In this document: positions 43,689-55,460 of the stretch, in pieces | Numbering within the stretch: the first letter of the stretch is position 1 | Layout: each line of letters begins with the position of its first letter | Assembly: GCA_033964015.1 (NCBI GenBank) | Contig: CM066920.1 | Coordinates: 10,879,912-10,943,911 of the forward strand | Source of the DNA: Scolanthus callimorphus | Taxonomy: Eukaryota; Cnidaria; Anthozoa; Actiniaria; Edwardsiidae | Reading direction: 5' to 3' | Length of the DNA stretch: 64,000 nucleotides | Notes under the pieces: model-generated | Database searches by the model: none | Told to the model about the DNA's origin: nothing | What the model saw: the letters and a program-made list of their open reading frames with translations, nothing else | Position numbers and translations under genes: made by a program

Positions 43689-43749
43689 CTGTAAGTATGT
43701 ATGTAGTATATATCACCCGAGGTAATGATAGTCCGAACTGCAAAGTGAA

Positions 43750-44096
43750 CTGGGGACCCGACATTAACTTTTTTCGAGATGTGCCATTGACGCCTATATA
43801 AACAATTCTAGTCGCCAAATAGTAAAGTTTGGTCGCCATAAAACAAAATCTGAACTCGCGCCCTTCTTTCGTAGCTGGCGGTCGTTCATCATGGACCCAA
43901 ATGAAAGCCTTTTCTCCCGAATAAATGCTCCAGTTTTTAGCTTAGTTTATGGAGGGTACCTTTTTAAAAACCTACAGATTGGAAAGGTAAGTAAGTCGAC
44001 ATTTAGCGACTAAGTTGAAATCTTTTCTTGCCAAATCCTAAATGTAGTCGCCATTGACGACCGTATAGCCGCAATGTCAGGGCCCTGCAACTGAAT
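43750..44096. mobile_element. DNA-transposon fragment, GACATTAAC ends
   Basis: The left side GGGGACCCGACATTAACTT and the right side AATGTCAGGGCCCTGCAAC are imperfect inverted repeats. The interior shares GCGACTAAGTTGAAATC and GGAAAGGTAAGT with the segment at 55255-55460. hAT-like ends are possible. Confidence 0.55.
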
Positions 44097-44431
44097 AAAC
44101 ACTAAGATTATTAAAAGGCCATTTGCAGCTGAACAGTCATGTGCTTGTTATTTCGCTACGAGCCTATGAATAGACCTCTAGATTCCCAAGGGCAAATCAA
44201 CCGAGCGTGACTGGAGGGCAAACAAACATATTAGTTGACTTGTTTACGAAATCGCAAAGAAATTTAACTGATAACGTGGCATATTCCAAGTTAATTGACC
44301 AAATACTTTATGAGCAGGTAAAAAGATTACAGATCAGATACGTCGCAATTTGTTTTTGCTCTCCAGTACAACCACGTGATAGACGAATTGCAAAAGGCCT
44401 ATTGTTTGGAAGAACAACTTGATCAGCTTAC
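44097..44431. other. intron, nothing recognised
   Basis: 335 bp; no feature seen. Confidence 0.5.
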
Positions 44432-44581
44432 CAACACACGTGACTCCGTCCCCTGAGTATCCCGTATGACACGTGCAGTAGAACGACCCCTTGGTGTTGG
44501 TGCAGTTGGCGTCCGGGTGACAGTTGTGGGCATAGTGGGAATGGTTTGCAGACAAAGCGGAAGGCAAACATTCATCGATAT
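44432..44581 (-). CDS. EGF-like exon, 50-residue type
   Basis: 150 nt, donor GTAAGC. Loop [26 protein letters not shown] (P for A). Confidence 0.93.
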
Positions 44582-44709
44582 CTGCACAGAAGGAGGTTGA
44601 TATCAAAACAGAGTTTCAATTATAAGTTTCTCGGTCTATGCTTAATTTACTTCTATCTAACTATGAGCAATAGTGGGTAGTGTAGGTTAGAGAGGTTTTA
44701 GTGGACGCA

Positions 44710-44855
44710 ATACAGCGGCGGTTTCAAGGGGGATCGAGGGGCCGCGCAACCCTTTTTGGGGGGATTTTCCTATACGTTTATTGTATTTGCTGAAGGAAAT
44801 TTGCAATTTTTCGTACCTTTATTCCCCCCCCCCCCCCCCTTAAATTGCCTACATA
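44710..44855. mobile_element. second, degraded copy of the CAGGGGCGGAT MITE family
   Basis: AGGGGCCGCGCAACCC, TTTTCCTATACGTTTATTG and TATTTGCTGAAGGAAAT parallel the element at 7652-7810. Includes a 15-17 bp C run at about 44825. Confidence 0.6.
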
Positions 44856-44929
44856 AGACAAAATGACAACTGTTACGTTTTCAGGACAAACTAATTCTGA
44901 GAGCAGTCACAATAAATCATCATTCTTGT

Positions 44930-46758
44930 GCACCAACACAAATGGCTCCACATACCAACACAAATGACTCCACATACCAACACAAATGACTCCACATACC
45001 AACACAAATGACTCCACATGCCAACACAAATAACTCCACATACCAACACAAATGACTCCACATACCAACACAAATGGTTCCACATACCAACACAAATGAC
45101 TCCACATACCAACACAAATGACTCCACATACCAACACAAATGACTCCACATACCAACACAAATGACTCCACATACCAACACAAATGACTCCACATACCAA
45201 CACAAATGACTTCACATACCAACACAAATGACTCCACATACCAACACAAATGACTCCACATACCAACACAAATGACTCCACCTGCCAACACAAATGACTC
45301 CACATACCAACACAAATGACTCCACATACCAACACAAATGGCTCCACAAACCAACACAAATGACTCACATACCAACACAAATGACTCCACATACCAACAC
45401 AAATGACTCCACATACCAACACAAATGACTCCACATACCAACACAAATGACTCCACATGCCAACACAAATGACTCCACATGCCAACACAAATGACTCCAC
45501 ATACCAACACAAATGGCTCCACATACCAACACAAATGGCTCCACATACCAACACAAATGGCTCCACATACCAACACAAATGACTCCACATACCAACACAA
45601 ATGACTCCACATACCAACACAAATGACTCCACATACCAACAGAAATGACTCCACATACCAACAGAAATGACTCCACATACCAACACATGTGACTCCACAT
45701 ACCAACACATGTGACTCCACATACCAACACAAGTGACTCCACATACCAACACAAGTGACTCCACATACCAACACAAATGACTCCACATACCAACACATGT
45801 GACTCCACATACCAACACAAGTGACTCCACATACCAACACAAATGACTTCACATACCAACACAAATGACTCCACATACCAACACAAATGACTCCACATAC
45901 CAACACATGTGACTCCACATACCAACACATGTGACTCCACATACCAACACAAGTGACTCCACATACCAACACAAGTGACTCCACATACCAACACAAATGA
46001 CTCCACATACCAACACATGTGACTCCACATACCAACACAAGTGACTCCACATACCAACACAAGTGACTCCACATATCAACACATGTGACTCCACATACCA
46101 ACCAAAATGACTCCACATGCCAACACAAATGACTCCACATACCAACACAAATGGCTCCACATACCAACACAAATGGCTCCACATACCAACACAAATGGCT
46201 CCACATACCAACACAAATGACTCCACATACCAACACAAATGACTCCACATACCAACACAAATGACTCCACATACCAACATAAATGACTCCACATACCAAC
46301 ACAAATGACTCCACATACCAACACATGTGACTCCACATACCAACACATGTGACTCCACATACCAACACAAGTGACTCCACATACCAACACAAATGACTCC
46401 ACATACCAACACAAATGACTCCACATACCAACACAAATGACTCCACATATCAACACATGTGACTCCACATACCAACACAAATGACTCCACATACCAACAC
46501 AAATGACTCCACATACCAACACAAATGACTCCACATACCAACACAAATGACTCCACATACCAACACAAATGACTCCACATACCAACACAAATGACTCCAC
46601 ATACCAACACAAATGACTCCACATACCAACACAAATGACTCCACATACCAACACATGTGACTCCACATACCAACACAAATGACTCCACATACCAACACAA
46701 ATGACTCCACATACCAACACAAATGACTCCACATACCAACACAAATGACTCCACATAC
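44930..46758. repeat. 22-bp tandem repeat of an EGF exon 5' splice site (about 83 units)
   Basis: On the minus strand each unit contains TGTGTTGGTATGTGGAGTCA plus two bases, that is the last exon bases ...TGTGTTG, the donor GTATGT, then GGAGTCA, which itself repeats the exon end. The array is continuous with the end of exon 46759. Variants (CATTTG, CACATG, CACTTG, CATTTC; CCATTTG) are arranged in blocks of several units, giving higher-order repeats. Because 22 is not divisible by 3 and no unit frame has a stop, all three minus-strand frames stay open for hundreds of codons (period WSHLCWYVESFVLVCGVICV plus GM). Confidence 0.97.
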
Positions 46759-46908
46759 CAACACATGTGACTCCATCTCCCGAGTATCCCGTATGACACT
46801 TGCAGTAGAACGACCCGTCTGTGTTTGTGCAGTTAGCGTCCGCGTGGCAGTTGTGGGCAAGATGATTGTATCTCGTAGAGAGCGCTCTTGGATGACATTC
46901 GTTAATGT
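46759..46908 (-). CDS. EGF-like exon at the head of the 22-bp splice-site array
   Basis: 150 nt, donor GTATGT. Loop INECHPRALSTRYNHLAHN; TNTDGSFYCKC (D for K, K for T); end GDGVTCV. Its last 15 bases and donor are the seed of the adjacent array. Confidence 0.93.
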
Positions 46909-47714
46909 CTAGAAAGAAAGAACGAAAATAATTACAAAAACATCATCTTTTTTCCTCCTTGTAAATTCTTAATATGGTTTTAGGTTATCCAGGAGTCCAT
47001 TTCTAGGAATGGCGATCTTTCGCATTAGGATTGTACGCCAAAAATGTGCTTTTTAGGATCAAAAGTCTTCTTTTCAACAAAAACTTAATAACGATTGTCA
47101 ATTATTATCATAAAGCAACGAGAATATGTCAAAAAAATAAGTTTCTTTCGGAAAAGATTGATTTCTACAGAGAAAATACCACTTTCAGGTTGACACATTA
47201 TTCCCTTGATTACAGAATACAAAGGTGTAAGTAGGAAATGAGATACTACAAATAGCACTTATTCTGCTGCGTTGCAGATAAGTAATTAGTCGAGGTCGAG
47301 GTGACTATTTGCCCATATTTACGAAGCCTGAGGTGACTGATTGGTTTAGTATAATTACTCGACAAGCGACTTTTAAGATTTTTGCCCAAAAAATCTAGTT
47401 TAGGGGTATTTTTTAATTTCTCGTAATAAAGTGCGCGCGCGATTCCTAATGTTTTCAATGTTTAATATTCACCAATAGGTATAGCAGGTAATAGCAGTAT
47501 ATTCCGAACGTCTCGACCAATCAGCGCGCGGAATCGTTTGAGTAATTATACTAAACACTCTTACTAATGGACTCTTGGAGTATTTGATGACACGTATTGA
47601 TCTTCCCTTGTCGTGGATGTTTGTACTCCTTATATATGCCGGGGATTTGTAATTCAGGCATTTTCCGAGCTGATGGGGTTTTACTTTTCGTTTACGTTGC
47701 CATGGCAAACTTAC
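46909..47714. other. intron, nothing recognised
   Basis: 806 bp; no exon. CGTCTCGACCAATCAGCGCGCGG near 47508 resembles MITE interior words. Confidence 0.45.
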
Positions 47715-47864
47715 CAACACACGTTACGCCGTCACCCGAGTATCCCACGTGGCACGTGCAGTAGTATGACCCCTTGGTGTTGGTGCAGTTTGCATGATGA
47801 TGGCAATTATGTGCATAGTGACGGTGCCCAGTGGCAAGAGATGTCACATTACACTCATTGATAT
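47715..47864 (-). CDS. EGF-like exon, histidine-rich core
   Basis: 150 nt, donor GTAAGT. Loop [19 protein letters not shown]; the nearly invariant CHADANC is CHHHANC here; KGSYYCTC. Confidence 0.93.
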
Positions 47865-48299
47865 CTATAAACAGAAAAAAGCTTCAGAAGAAACAGAATT
47901 CTAGATAGTATTCTAAGTTCAGCGAAGCTTCAGCGAAATTATCGAGTTGTATCAATGTACATTAAGGAGATATACGAAAAAGTCGAAAAATGAACTCGCA
48001 TTGCGCTATTGAAAAAAAAACATAGTTTGGTCGTTTCCGATCCGAGCACGAGAAATAAAATGATATCTGTCACTTGGTGTGTTTCTTTCGAGTCAGCATT
48101 TCCCGGAAAACGAAAAACATAGGCTGCAAAGCCACCTTAAGCATCTCAGTTCAACTTCACATTTCATATCCCACATTCACCGTGCTACTAGGCTACAACA
48201 TTGCGCTGGACTTTCTTCTACAATTTACAGCGAAAAATAATAAGAAAATTGAGAGTTATGCCCCATATAAAAATACGCATTTAGTAACAATTTCCTTAC
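47865..48299. other. intron, nothing recognised
   Basis: 435 bp; no feature seen. Confidence 0.5.
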
Positions 48300-48449
48300 C
48301 AACACACGTGACACCATCTCCTGAGTACCCCGTGTGGCACGTGCAGTAGAACGACCCCTTTGTGTTGGTACACGAGGCGTCCGCGTGACAGTTGTGAGAT
48401 AAGTTCTTGTGGATGTTGCTGAGGCTGTTCGGAAGACATTCATTGATGT
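48300..48449 (-). CDS. EGF-like exon, 50-residue type (HKNL loop)
   Basis: 150 nt, donor GTAAGG. Loop [26 protein letters not shown]. Confidence 0.93.
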
Positions 48450-49410
48450 CTATAACAAAAGACGAAAAGATTAACACATGGTCGACCAAACGAGTCTATG
48501 GGTCATTACAAATTAGAAAAAACAATGATGCGCGCAGAGGATTTGAAGGAAAAAGAAGCAGTAAGCAATATTGTCGTGTTGGCAGTGCTTAGCCGTTGAT
48601 TTAATCTTGTCGTTGGCTCCATGGCATCTCGTCATGCAATTAAACATGATCGACCTAGAAGAACGTCCAAGAAGAACGATTCGAAACGATTGTGTGCCTC
48701 GAATACTGTATTCTGCGGCGCGGTAAGCTTAGAAACTATTTCGATACAAACGCTGGATGTTGTTTCTGTTTAGTGCGTTAATCTAGTCATGGATTTATAT
48801 CACACAGATGAAATATGTATTTACCAATTACTAGGATGTGCGATAGCTTATACATCCAAATGCGACGTCTTGGTCCAATGATTGCAGTGATCTTGGTCCA
48901 ATGATTATATAGCTGTCAAAGAGGCCTGCTCTGTCATGTACACGTTCTATGGTCAATGCATTTCGTCACGTTCAGTCATGTACCTGTGTAGCGTGTATTT
49001 TAAGGCTATAGACTATGTCATAGTAGCAAAGCAATGCTTTTTCGCGCGTGCCAATTCTTGGGTTTCAATCAGGTGATTGAAACAAAAATTTCATTTCCAG
49101 TGAGATAAGATAGAGGTCAAATCTTATTTTTCGCTTCTGTGGTTCACACTAGAACGCAAGCGAGACGCAAGCACAATAAAATCGCGACCTTACGATCACT
49201 TGCGCTTGTACTTGTTCTTGCGTCTAGTGTGAATGGGAGCACAAGCAATCGCGACAAGAAAATTAATTAATGTTGATTTTAGGCTTGCGCCTGCGCTCGT
49301 GTGTGAATCAACCTTTAACGTGCGCAGGTACTTGCGCGAATTCTGAAGAACCGATGTGATGTAATATGAAACCCAAGAATTGCAATCGTAGCTGTTATTC
49401 TGAACTTTAC
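48450..49410. other. intron with possible foldback element
   Basis: Between about 49145 and 49310, GGTTCACACTAGAACGCAAG and CTTGCGTCTAGTGTGAATGG form an imperfect inverted repeat. CTTGGTCCAATGATT is duplicated at 48870 and 48893. No exon. Confidence 0.5.
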
Positions 49411-49533
49411 CTGCGCATTGGACGCCAGTTCCAGAGTAGCCCAGGTTGCAGGCGCAGAAGAAGTGACCGCCAGTATTATAACACGTTGCGTCTGCATGAC
49501 AGTTATCGAGGCCAAGGGTACATTCGTTCATCT
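49411..49533 (-). CDS. EGF-like exon, 41-residue type, divergent
   Basis: 123 nt, acceptor GTGACAG, donor GTAAAG. Starts EMNECTLGLDNCHADATC, then YNTGGHFFCACNLGYSGTG. Lacks the TNTKGSFY core. Confidence 0.9.
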
Positions 49534-50729
49534 CTGTCACGACCAGGAATCAAGAAAACACATTTATAATACAAGGAAGTCTAGGGATTGTTACGTAATT
49601 GAGACAGCCTGGGGGAACGAGTTAGGAATTGAATTGATAACCCGTTGTTATGGGAATAGCTGACCGCCTGGACAGAGCACTCGTCATTGCTCGTGGTCCG
49701 CGAGGGCGTCGCTTCGTCGGCTACTCCATCCCGTGTTATACGAGCTCGGAGTGACCATTCTAAAGTACTCCAATGTTGTAGTATATGAACCAGGGGATAG
49801 TTACGTAACAGGAAAAGCACATTTAAACAAATAATCTCCTGATCCACACGCTATCCATTAATGGATGTATGAATGAGTTCATAATTCAGTTAACATTAGT
49901 TAGTGTTAGTGTTAGTGTTTTCATGCACGACTCTTATTCTCTGCTCTTCTCCTCGCCTCCTCGATTCACCAATTCTTAATAAAGCCAATAGGAGTAGAGC
50001 GGTGAAAACTGAGCGACATGACTGTCGTGAAAACAATTGCAATTGAGCAATCACTAGCCAATCAGAATCAAGAGAAATCACAACTTGCTCCTAAATGGCT
50101 TTCTTCTCAGCGAATTGCAAGCCGGACCAACAACTAAGAAATTACACGATTGTATTTACTACAGAATTTGTTTGGCTGAGAAAAACGAGTAGCCAACGAG
50201 AACGCAAAGTAATCGCAATTACATAACAAGTCTTGACAGTCATGTGAAATCCGCCCTAATATCAAAGTGATTACTAATTACTGACGACAGTCATCTGAAA
50301 TCCGCCCTATTTGATCTCATTGTTTTGTTCTGTTACGTAATATTCACCGGGTGCTCTTCATAAAAATAGCAGTTTTCGCAGAATTTAGCAAATATATTAT
50401 TGAACACCGAGTCGCTGATCGGGTCTTTGTAATTTGAGCTGTCCCTTCAGTGCTACGATCAAGAGAGAGAAGGAGAGAGGGAGAGAAAATAAGAGAGTAG
50501 TTGCAAGTTTTTTTCGTGCACCCCTCATAAACGAACCACATTTAAAACACATTAACCACATGACTCCCATAATGCGATTATGAGTTGGTATGCAGAAGCC
50601 ATCCTAAAGGATGACCATCTTAATGTCACTGAACCTAGTTCACACTTGTGGCATAATAACACAGCATAACAAGCTTTTCGCTATGTTGTCATGACTCTAA
50701 TGTGAACCAAGCTTTATCACAATTCCTAC
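49534..50729. other. intron with MITE
   Basis: Contains the MITE copy 49995-50258, another end-like fragment at 50278-50310, a GTTAGT simple stretch at 49897 and a GA-rich run at 50460-50500. No exon. Confidence 0.6.
49995..50258. mobile_element. TAGAGCGG-type MITE, copy 2
   Basis: Same interior order as copy 1 (CAATTGCAATTGAGC, CACTAGCCAATCAGA, GGCTGAGAAAAACGAG). The right end is GACAGTCATGTGAAATCCGC; the left end is partly rearranged. Confidence 0.75.
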
Positions 50730-50879
50730 CCATACAGTAGACCCCATTTCCTGAGTACCCATCATGACACGTGCAGTAGAACGACCCCTTGGTGTTGGTG
50801 CAGTTCGCATGGATGTTGCAGTTATGCGCGTAGTGGCTATGATTCGTGTACAGTGCGTTTGGCTGACATTCGTTGATAT
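50730..50879 (-). CDS. EGF-like exon, 50-residue type, altered core
   Basis: 150 nt, donor GTAGGA. Loop [26 protein letters not shown] instead of [19 protein letters not shown]. Confidence 0.93.
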
Positions 50880-53800
50880 CTGTGTAAAAACGCACATGGA
50901 GTATTACAATACAAACTGAACTGAGTAAGAATATATTAAATCAGGGAGTTGTGAGAGAATGGAAACGAAAGTGCATAAATTAAGCGATGATCAAACAACT
51001 CAGTCAATTTAAATCAAAACTCTTGGTGTCCAACCATTCCTTTGGGAATAAAATGACAAAAGCACGGCGGCCATGTTGGGTGAAAGAACAAAGGGAGCAA
51101 ATGAACTTTCTTTTGTTCTGTTTCCAACATGGCCGCCAGTGACGCCACATGCACACCAAGAATAGCTAAGTTTGACAGCACAAGAGCTGTCAATCTGGCG
51201 AGAAGTGTCGAATAAACGAATCGTTTTCTCTTATATTCGGTATCGTAACAGAATAAATTAATATTCGAATATGAACCAATAGTATTGAGCGCTGTAATGA
51301 AGCTTTTGTCTTATAGATATAAACAAACAAATAGCTTCAAGCTGAAATGAAAAGGCTTCCAAACTACACTGCGTTCCGTTAGGAGGAAGCATCAATACTA
51401 AGTATGTAAAAATCAAGGATCTGATCATGTAAATGCATTTAGTTGGAAAATCTTAAAACTCACATGAGCTTGAATATACTCAAGTAAATTATTTCAGTAA
51501 GCCTCACAATGATTGCTTATATTAAAGAGATTTTTATTATTGCGGAAAGCTCAAGGCATTGATTGACACACTTGCGTTTCACAACAACAACGTTTTACTT
51601 TGAGCTGGCCTTTTCCCCGCAATTTAACACATGACTTCCGTTCATCAACCCTTTGAAGACAGGCGCATGTACTTTTTCTAATACCCCATTCACACCGACG
51701 CTTAAACTAGTTAAAATATAGTTTAATTAAACTGTTTTAAACTCTTATCACCCGAGAGTAGACTGTTCAAAGGATAAAACTGAAGAAACTGTACTTTACA
51801 TGCAACTAGTGATCATTTAGCCAGTAAGAGTTTATCGTAGAAAGAAACTTCCCGTGTTGTAGGGCGATGAAAAACCTTGTTTATTAAACTAAACATGGTA
51901 TTGGTGTGAATAGGGTATAAGTTGCGTTTGCATTTTATGGTTGAAAATTCGCTTTTTGAAGCCTGCTAGTCCTTATAAGTTCAAAAAATCCTCTCAAAGC
52001 GTTCGTGAACTCACAATTGTTCACTCGTTTGATTGACGGAAGCCAAACCGCGGTTTTAGTTGGCGTAGGGTAGTCGCAAATTATGTAAATTGCAGTAAAT
52101 GGGCAGCATAATTGTTCAGTAACTAGTATAATTTAGCGTCTCACGTTTCCTATGTAGACAGTCAAATGCAAGAAAACACTGTAAGCAGTTAGCAGTTACA
52201 GTTGACAAAAATCGGAAATATTGCTGATGTTAAAGAGGTTTTCAATATTGCCTAAAGCCCAAGACAGAGAAAAAGTACCGTATTTTTTAACTTGCATGAA
52301 AATCTATCACAAGCAAACGTAAATGAAATTAAATATCTGCGAACGTACGTAAAATCCTTATAAGGCCTTATAAAGGGGCCACATCACAATGTCAACCATT
52401 ATACACTAAAAAGGGTTATTATAAAAGGAGACCAGTGATCTACATAAACAATTCAGAATACTATATTTTGCTTCAACTTAGTCGTAGTAACGAAAAGTAA
52501 GTTATATTTGCATTATATAGGCTTCTTACGCCGTAAGATTATATCTTTTGCTATCAAATTTCCTAGTTTGAAAACTATTTAGCCTAAGAAATCAAAAACG
52601 CCAATTCGCAATCCAATTCCATCCGCTCGATAACACACGAAAACTCTCCAAATTTGTACTTATCTTGCAGCCGAAAAGTTATTTAACAAAATACAAAATT
52701 AATGCTCATTTTTGTGTAAAAAGCAACCTTCTTCATCTCGCACTCATACTCACTTCCTCATGGGTTAAATAAACGCAATTTTCACAATGCTTGTAGGGTA
52801 GGGAGGGTTGAGGGGGAGGGAAACGGGCTGCACGGGAACCTTAATCCTCTCTCCCAGAATAATTTGCCAGGCAGTCGCCCCCGCCCACAAAACTTGCTGC
52901 GGCTCACGCCTAAGCTTCGACTGAATGTCCCGCAACACAACACAAACAACACAATACCTTATTTTGCCTTCCAATTTCAATTTACAGTGAGTTTAAAAAA
53001 GAAAATTGTATTTAGGAAGAAAAGTAAGTGAAGGATCCAAAGTTTCAGATAATAAATATGGATAAATAGAAAGAAATGCCGAGGGCCGAAAAACCCACCA
53101 AGTTTTCACGTTAGACTCTAGACAAAGTAAGTTTGTACATTTTGTGCACTTATGACAAATAACAAATACTACAAAAAGCAGAAGCTATTAAAACACGAAT
53201 CCAAAGCAAGTAGGAGACATATAGCTAGCTCCCTGTCACGAGCTATAGCCAAAAGAGGAAATAAACAACCTTTGATGATCCGGTGATAAAAACCTTTTTT
53301 CAGAAGAAGCCATAAGAAGGTGTAGGAAAACAAAGAAGAATCAAGTTTTTTTTGCTAGTTGAGAAAGGCTGCTTCCTTTTTTAAGGAAATAAAAAACAAA
53401 GATGCAGACAAGGAACCTACAAAATGTTCTTTAAGTTCATCATTAAAAGGTTGAACTCGATAATGATGGCAATTAAGTGTAATAAAATTAGCGAGAGCCA
53501 ACCGAGAAAAAAATTACGATACTACTCCATTAGCGAAAAATAACTACTACCGATATATTTAAGGCCGCTAGAAACCCTAGAGGCCAGTAAAGCTCCCTGA
53601 TGCACATCAACCGACATCTTTTGGAAGCAAGTCCGTGCCCTAAATCAAAGACTAAAATATAAGGTATTTTAATCTTTAGTAAGAAAGGACTCCTCTCTCA
53701 AGACTAGGTGAAGAGGGTTCTTGAACTAAAGGAACTCATAGAGACCCGACGACGAGAAAGCATCGTGAAAACCAGCAAAAGAAGAAAACAGAAGAGAGCC

Positions 53801-54028
53801 GGCACAACAAATTTATTCGAGTTCTTGAATCGCTCGATACGTTTCGCACAATATCACAGACGTGAATGAATGAACTGCGCCATTGTGGGAGGCGTGTTTA
53901 GATTCTTATTATCTCTGAAGGAGACGTAGGTTCGAACTCAAGAAATGTAATTATTAAAACCGCATACAGATTCAATTACTCTTGGTGAAGTTCTACGGAC
54001 ACAAACTAATTCTTTGAACTTTTGCGAA
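50880..54028. other. 5' part of the 6.4-kb intron (plus-strand view), mostly unique DNA
   Basis: Holds a foldback at 51067-51136 (GGCGGCCATGTTGG ... CCAACATGGCCGCC) and a transposon end at about 52034-52075 (TTGATTGACGGAAGCC, AAACCGCGGTTTT). No EGF exon or remnant was recognised. No clear promoter for the GPCR was seen. Confidence 0.6.
51067..51136. repeat. short hairpin-forming inverted repeat
   Basis: Outer arms of 14 bp (GGCGGCCATGTTGG) and inner arms AGAACAAA/TTTTGTTCT pair, giving a long stem; probably a small foldback element. Confidence 0.6.
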
Positions 54029-54928
54029 ATGAACGAGACAGCGTTGGTAAACTGCTCGTACCATTTGACTGAAGACAGTGGCAAAAAATGGAGTGCGACA
54101 CTCTATTATGCTTTTATCTCCGGAGCTATCTCCCAAAGCGTGTTCGTTCTGCCATCATTGATAAGCCTGCTAATAATAATTGGTGTCGCTACCAACCCAG
54201 GCCTAAACACGCCCTCTCATATTCTAATAGGAAACTTAGCATGTGCGGATCTTGCGGTTGGAGTGTTGGTGACTCCTTTATCGGTCATTATGGCGTTCCT
54301 CAAGGCTCTAAAGGGGTACCAGAACTGCGAACTCTATGTTATAAACTATCTGACATCATTTTTGATGAGCGGTGCCTCGATTTTGACTCTTGCGAGCATC
54401 AGCATCGACAGATTTTTATCAATCAAACTGCAACTTCGCTACAAAGCCTGGATGAGCGAGCGGCGTGTGTGGTCCTCTATTGCCACAATATGGTTCCTAG
54501 CTATCCTTCATGCCACAAGCTATCTGTATCTAAATAAACGAGTCTTCGCAACAGCAACAGCAACTTTACTTGGAGCTCTGATCTCTCTGATATTTATCAC
54601 CTATTACAGAGCTTTCAAACTCTTGCAAGGGCAGTTTATAAAAGTGAACTCCTTCACAGCAAAAGAAAGGCGACTAAGTGTGGCTAGATATAGAAAAACC
54701 TTAACAACTCTTTTCTGGGTAGTGTCTTGCCTAGTTGCCTGCTATCTGCCCTTTTTCTGTATTATGATTGTGGTGGGCTTTTTAAAGGAGGTCGATGATG
54801 TTATACTAGTGGCCAACTATTACTGCACTATTCTAGTACACGCCAACTCGAGCATTAACCCTATATTGTTGATAATAAGGATGAGAAGGCTGCGCGTTTC
54901 ACTTTATAGAATGGTAAGAAGAACGTAA
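54029..54928 (+). CDS. intronless class A (rhodopsin-like) GPCR
   Basis: 299 residues from the ATG at 54029 to TAA. The frame opens earlier at a TTG, but MNETALVNCSYHL gives a normal extracellular start with NET and NCS glycosylation sites. Seven hydrophobic segments. TM1 VFVLPSLISLLIIIGVATN; TM2 NLACADLAVGVLVTP with the conserved Asp; Cys before TM3 (YQNCELY); end of TM3 ISIDRFLSI (DRF for DRY); TM6 CLVACYLPFFC; TM7 NSSINPILLIIR, where the NPxxY tyrosine is replaced. The loop-2 cysteine is not obvious. Ligand unknown; resembles the large lineage-specific receptor families of cnidarians (amine/peptide/adenosine-like). Lies on the opposite strand within an intron of the EGF gene and has its own frame, so probably an independent gene. 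Confidence 0.88.
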   Translation: MNETALVNCSYHLTEDSGKKWSATLYYAFISGAISQSVFVLPSLISLLIIIGVATNPGLNTPSHILIGNLACADLAVGVLVTPLSVIMAFLKALKGYQNCELYVINYLTSFLMSGASILTLASISIDRFLSIKLQLRYKAWMSERRVWSSIATIWFLAILHATSYLYLNKRVFATATATLLGALISLIFITYYRAFKLLQGQFIKVNSFTAKERRLSVARYRKTLTTLFWVVSCLVACYLPFFCIMIVVGFLKEVDDVILVANYYCTILVHANSSINPILLIIRMRRLRVSLYRMVRRT

Positions 54929-54997
54929 TAAAGTCTATACCAGAAAATAGCCCGCCACCTTGTGACGAGAAACTGTTAGATTATTTACTTCCTGAAA

Positions 54998-55236
54998 ATT
55001 TTTCACCGAAAAGAAATTGAGAGAATACTAAGTAGTCTTGTTTGCGGGCTTCCTGTGTCGCACGCGCGCGCGCCAAAAGTGGCGGGAAAAATGCAGCCAA
55101 TCAGTAACGTTACCCTTACAGACGCTACGGATTTAACTATATTAGATAAGAACAATTCAGATTGGACCAGATTGGACTTGAACTCCACGACTTTGCAGTT
55201 ACTAGTCGGGTGCTCTACCAGCTGAGCTATCACTCC
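54998..55236 (-). mobile_element. tRNA-derived SINE, copy 1
   Basis: The minus strand begins with a tRNA-like head: GGAGTGATAGCTCAGCTGGT, TAGAGC (A box) and GGAGTTCAAGTCC (B box). A body with TGATTGGCTGCA, CCGCCACTTTTGGCGCGCG, GACACAGGAAGCCCGC and TTTCGGTGAAA follows. The body recurs without the head at 62757-62905 and 63010-63155, so this is a repeat family rather than a working tRNA. The anticodon arm is mispaired. Confidence 0.8.
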
Positions 55237-55254
55237 ATGGAATGAACTCTATGT

Positions 55255-55460
55255 ACAGTGCGCGATATTGCGACCAAATGGCCGCGAATGGCGACTAGAT
55301 TAAGCATTTTGCGACTAAAAATTTCAACCTAGTCGCAAAATGGCGACTTACCTTTCCAATCTAAAATTGCCTTTCTCAAAATTAGCTGTCAACAGTAAAG
55401 AAAAAGATGGCGATCAGATGTCAATGCCAATGTCACTTCTACAAAAAAGATTAATGTCAG
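55255..55460. mobile_element. fragment related to the element at 43750-44096
   Basis: Shares GCGACTAAAAATTTCAACC, GCGACTTACCTTTCC and TTAATGTCAGGCC with that element, inverted. Confidence 0.5.

Noticed and set aside
44920..46446. 508-residue minus-strand open frame and its neighbours in the other two frames
   Set aside because: They are the three readings of the 22-bp repeat with a 22-residue period; open only because no unit frame has a stop.
54088..54537. 149-residue plus-strand frame over the GPCR
   Set aside because: Out-of-frame shadow of the receptor coding sequence.
55160..55236. Functional tRNA gene on the minus strand
   Set aside because: A and B boxes are present but the anticodon and acceptor stems do not pair well, and the sequence continues into a repeated SINE body.
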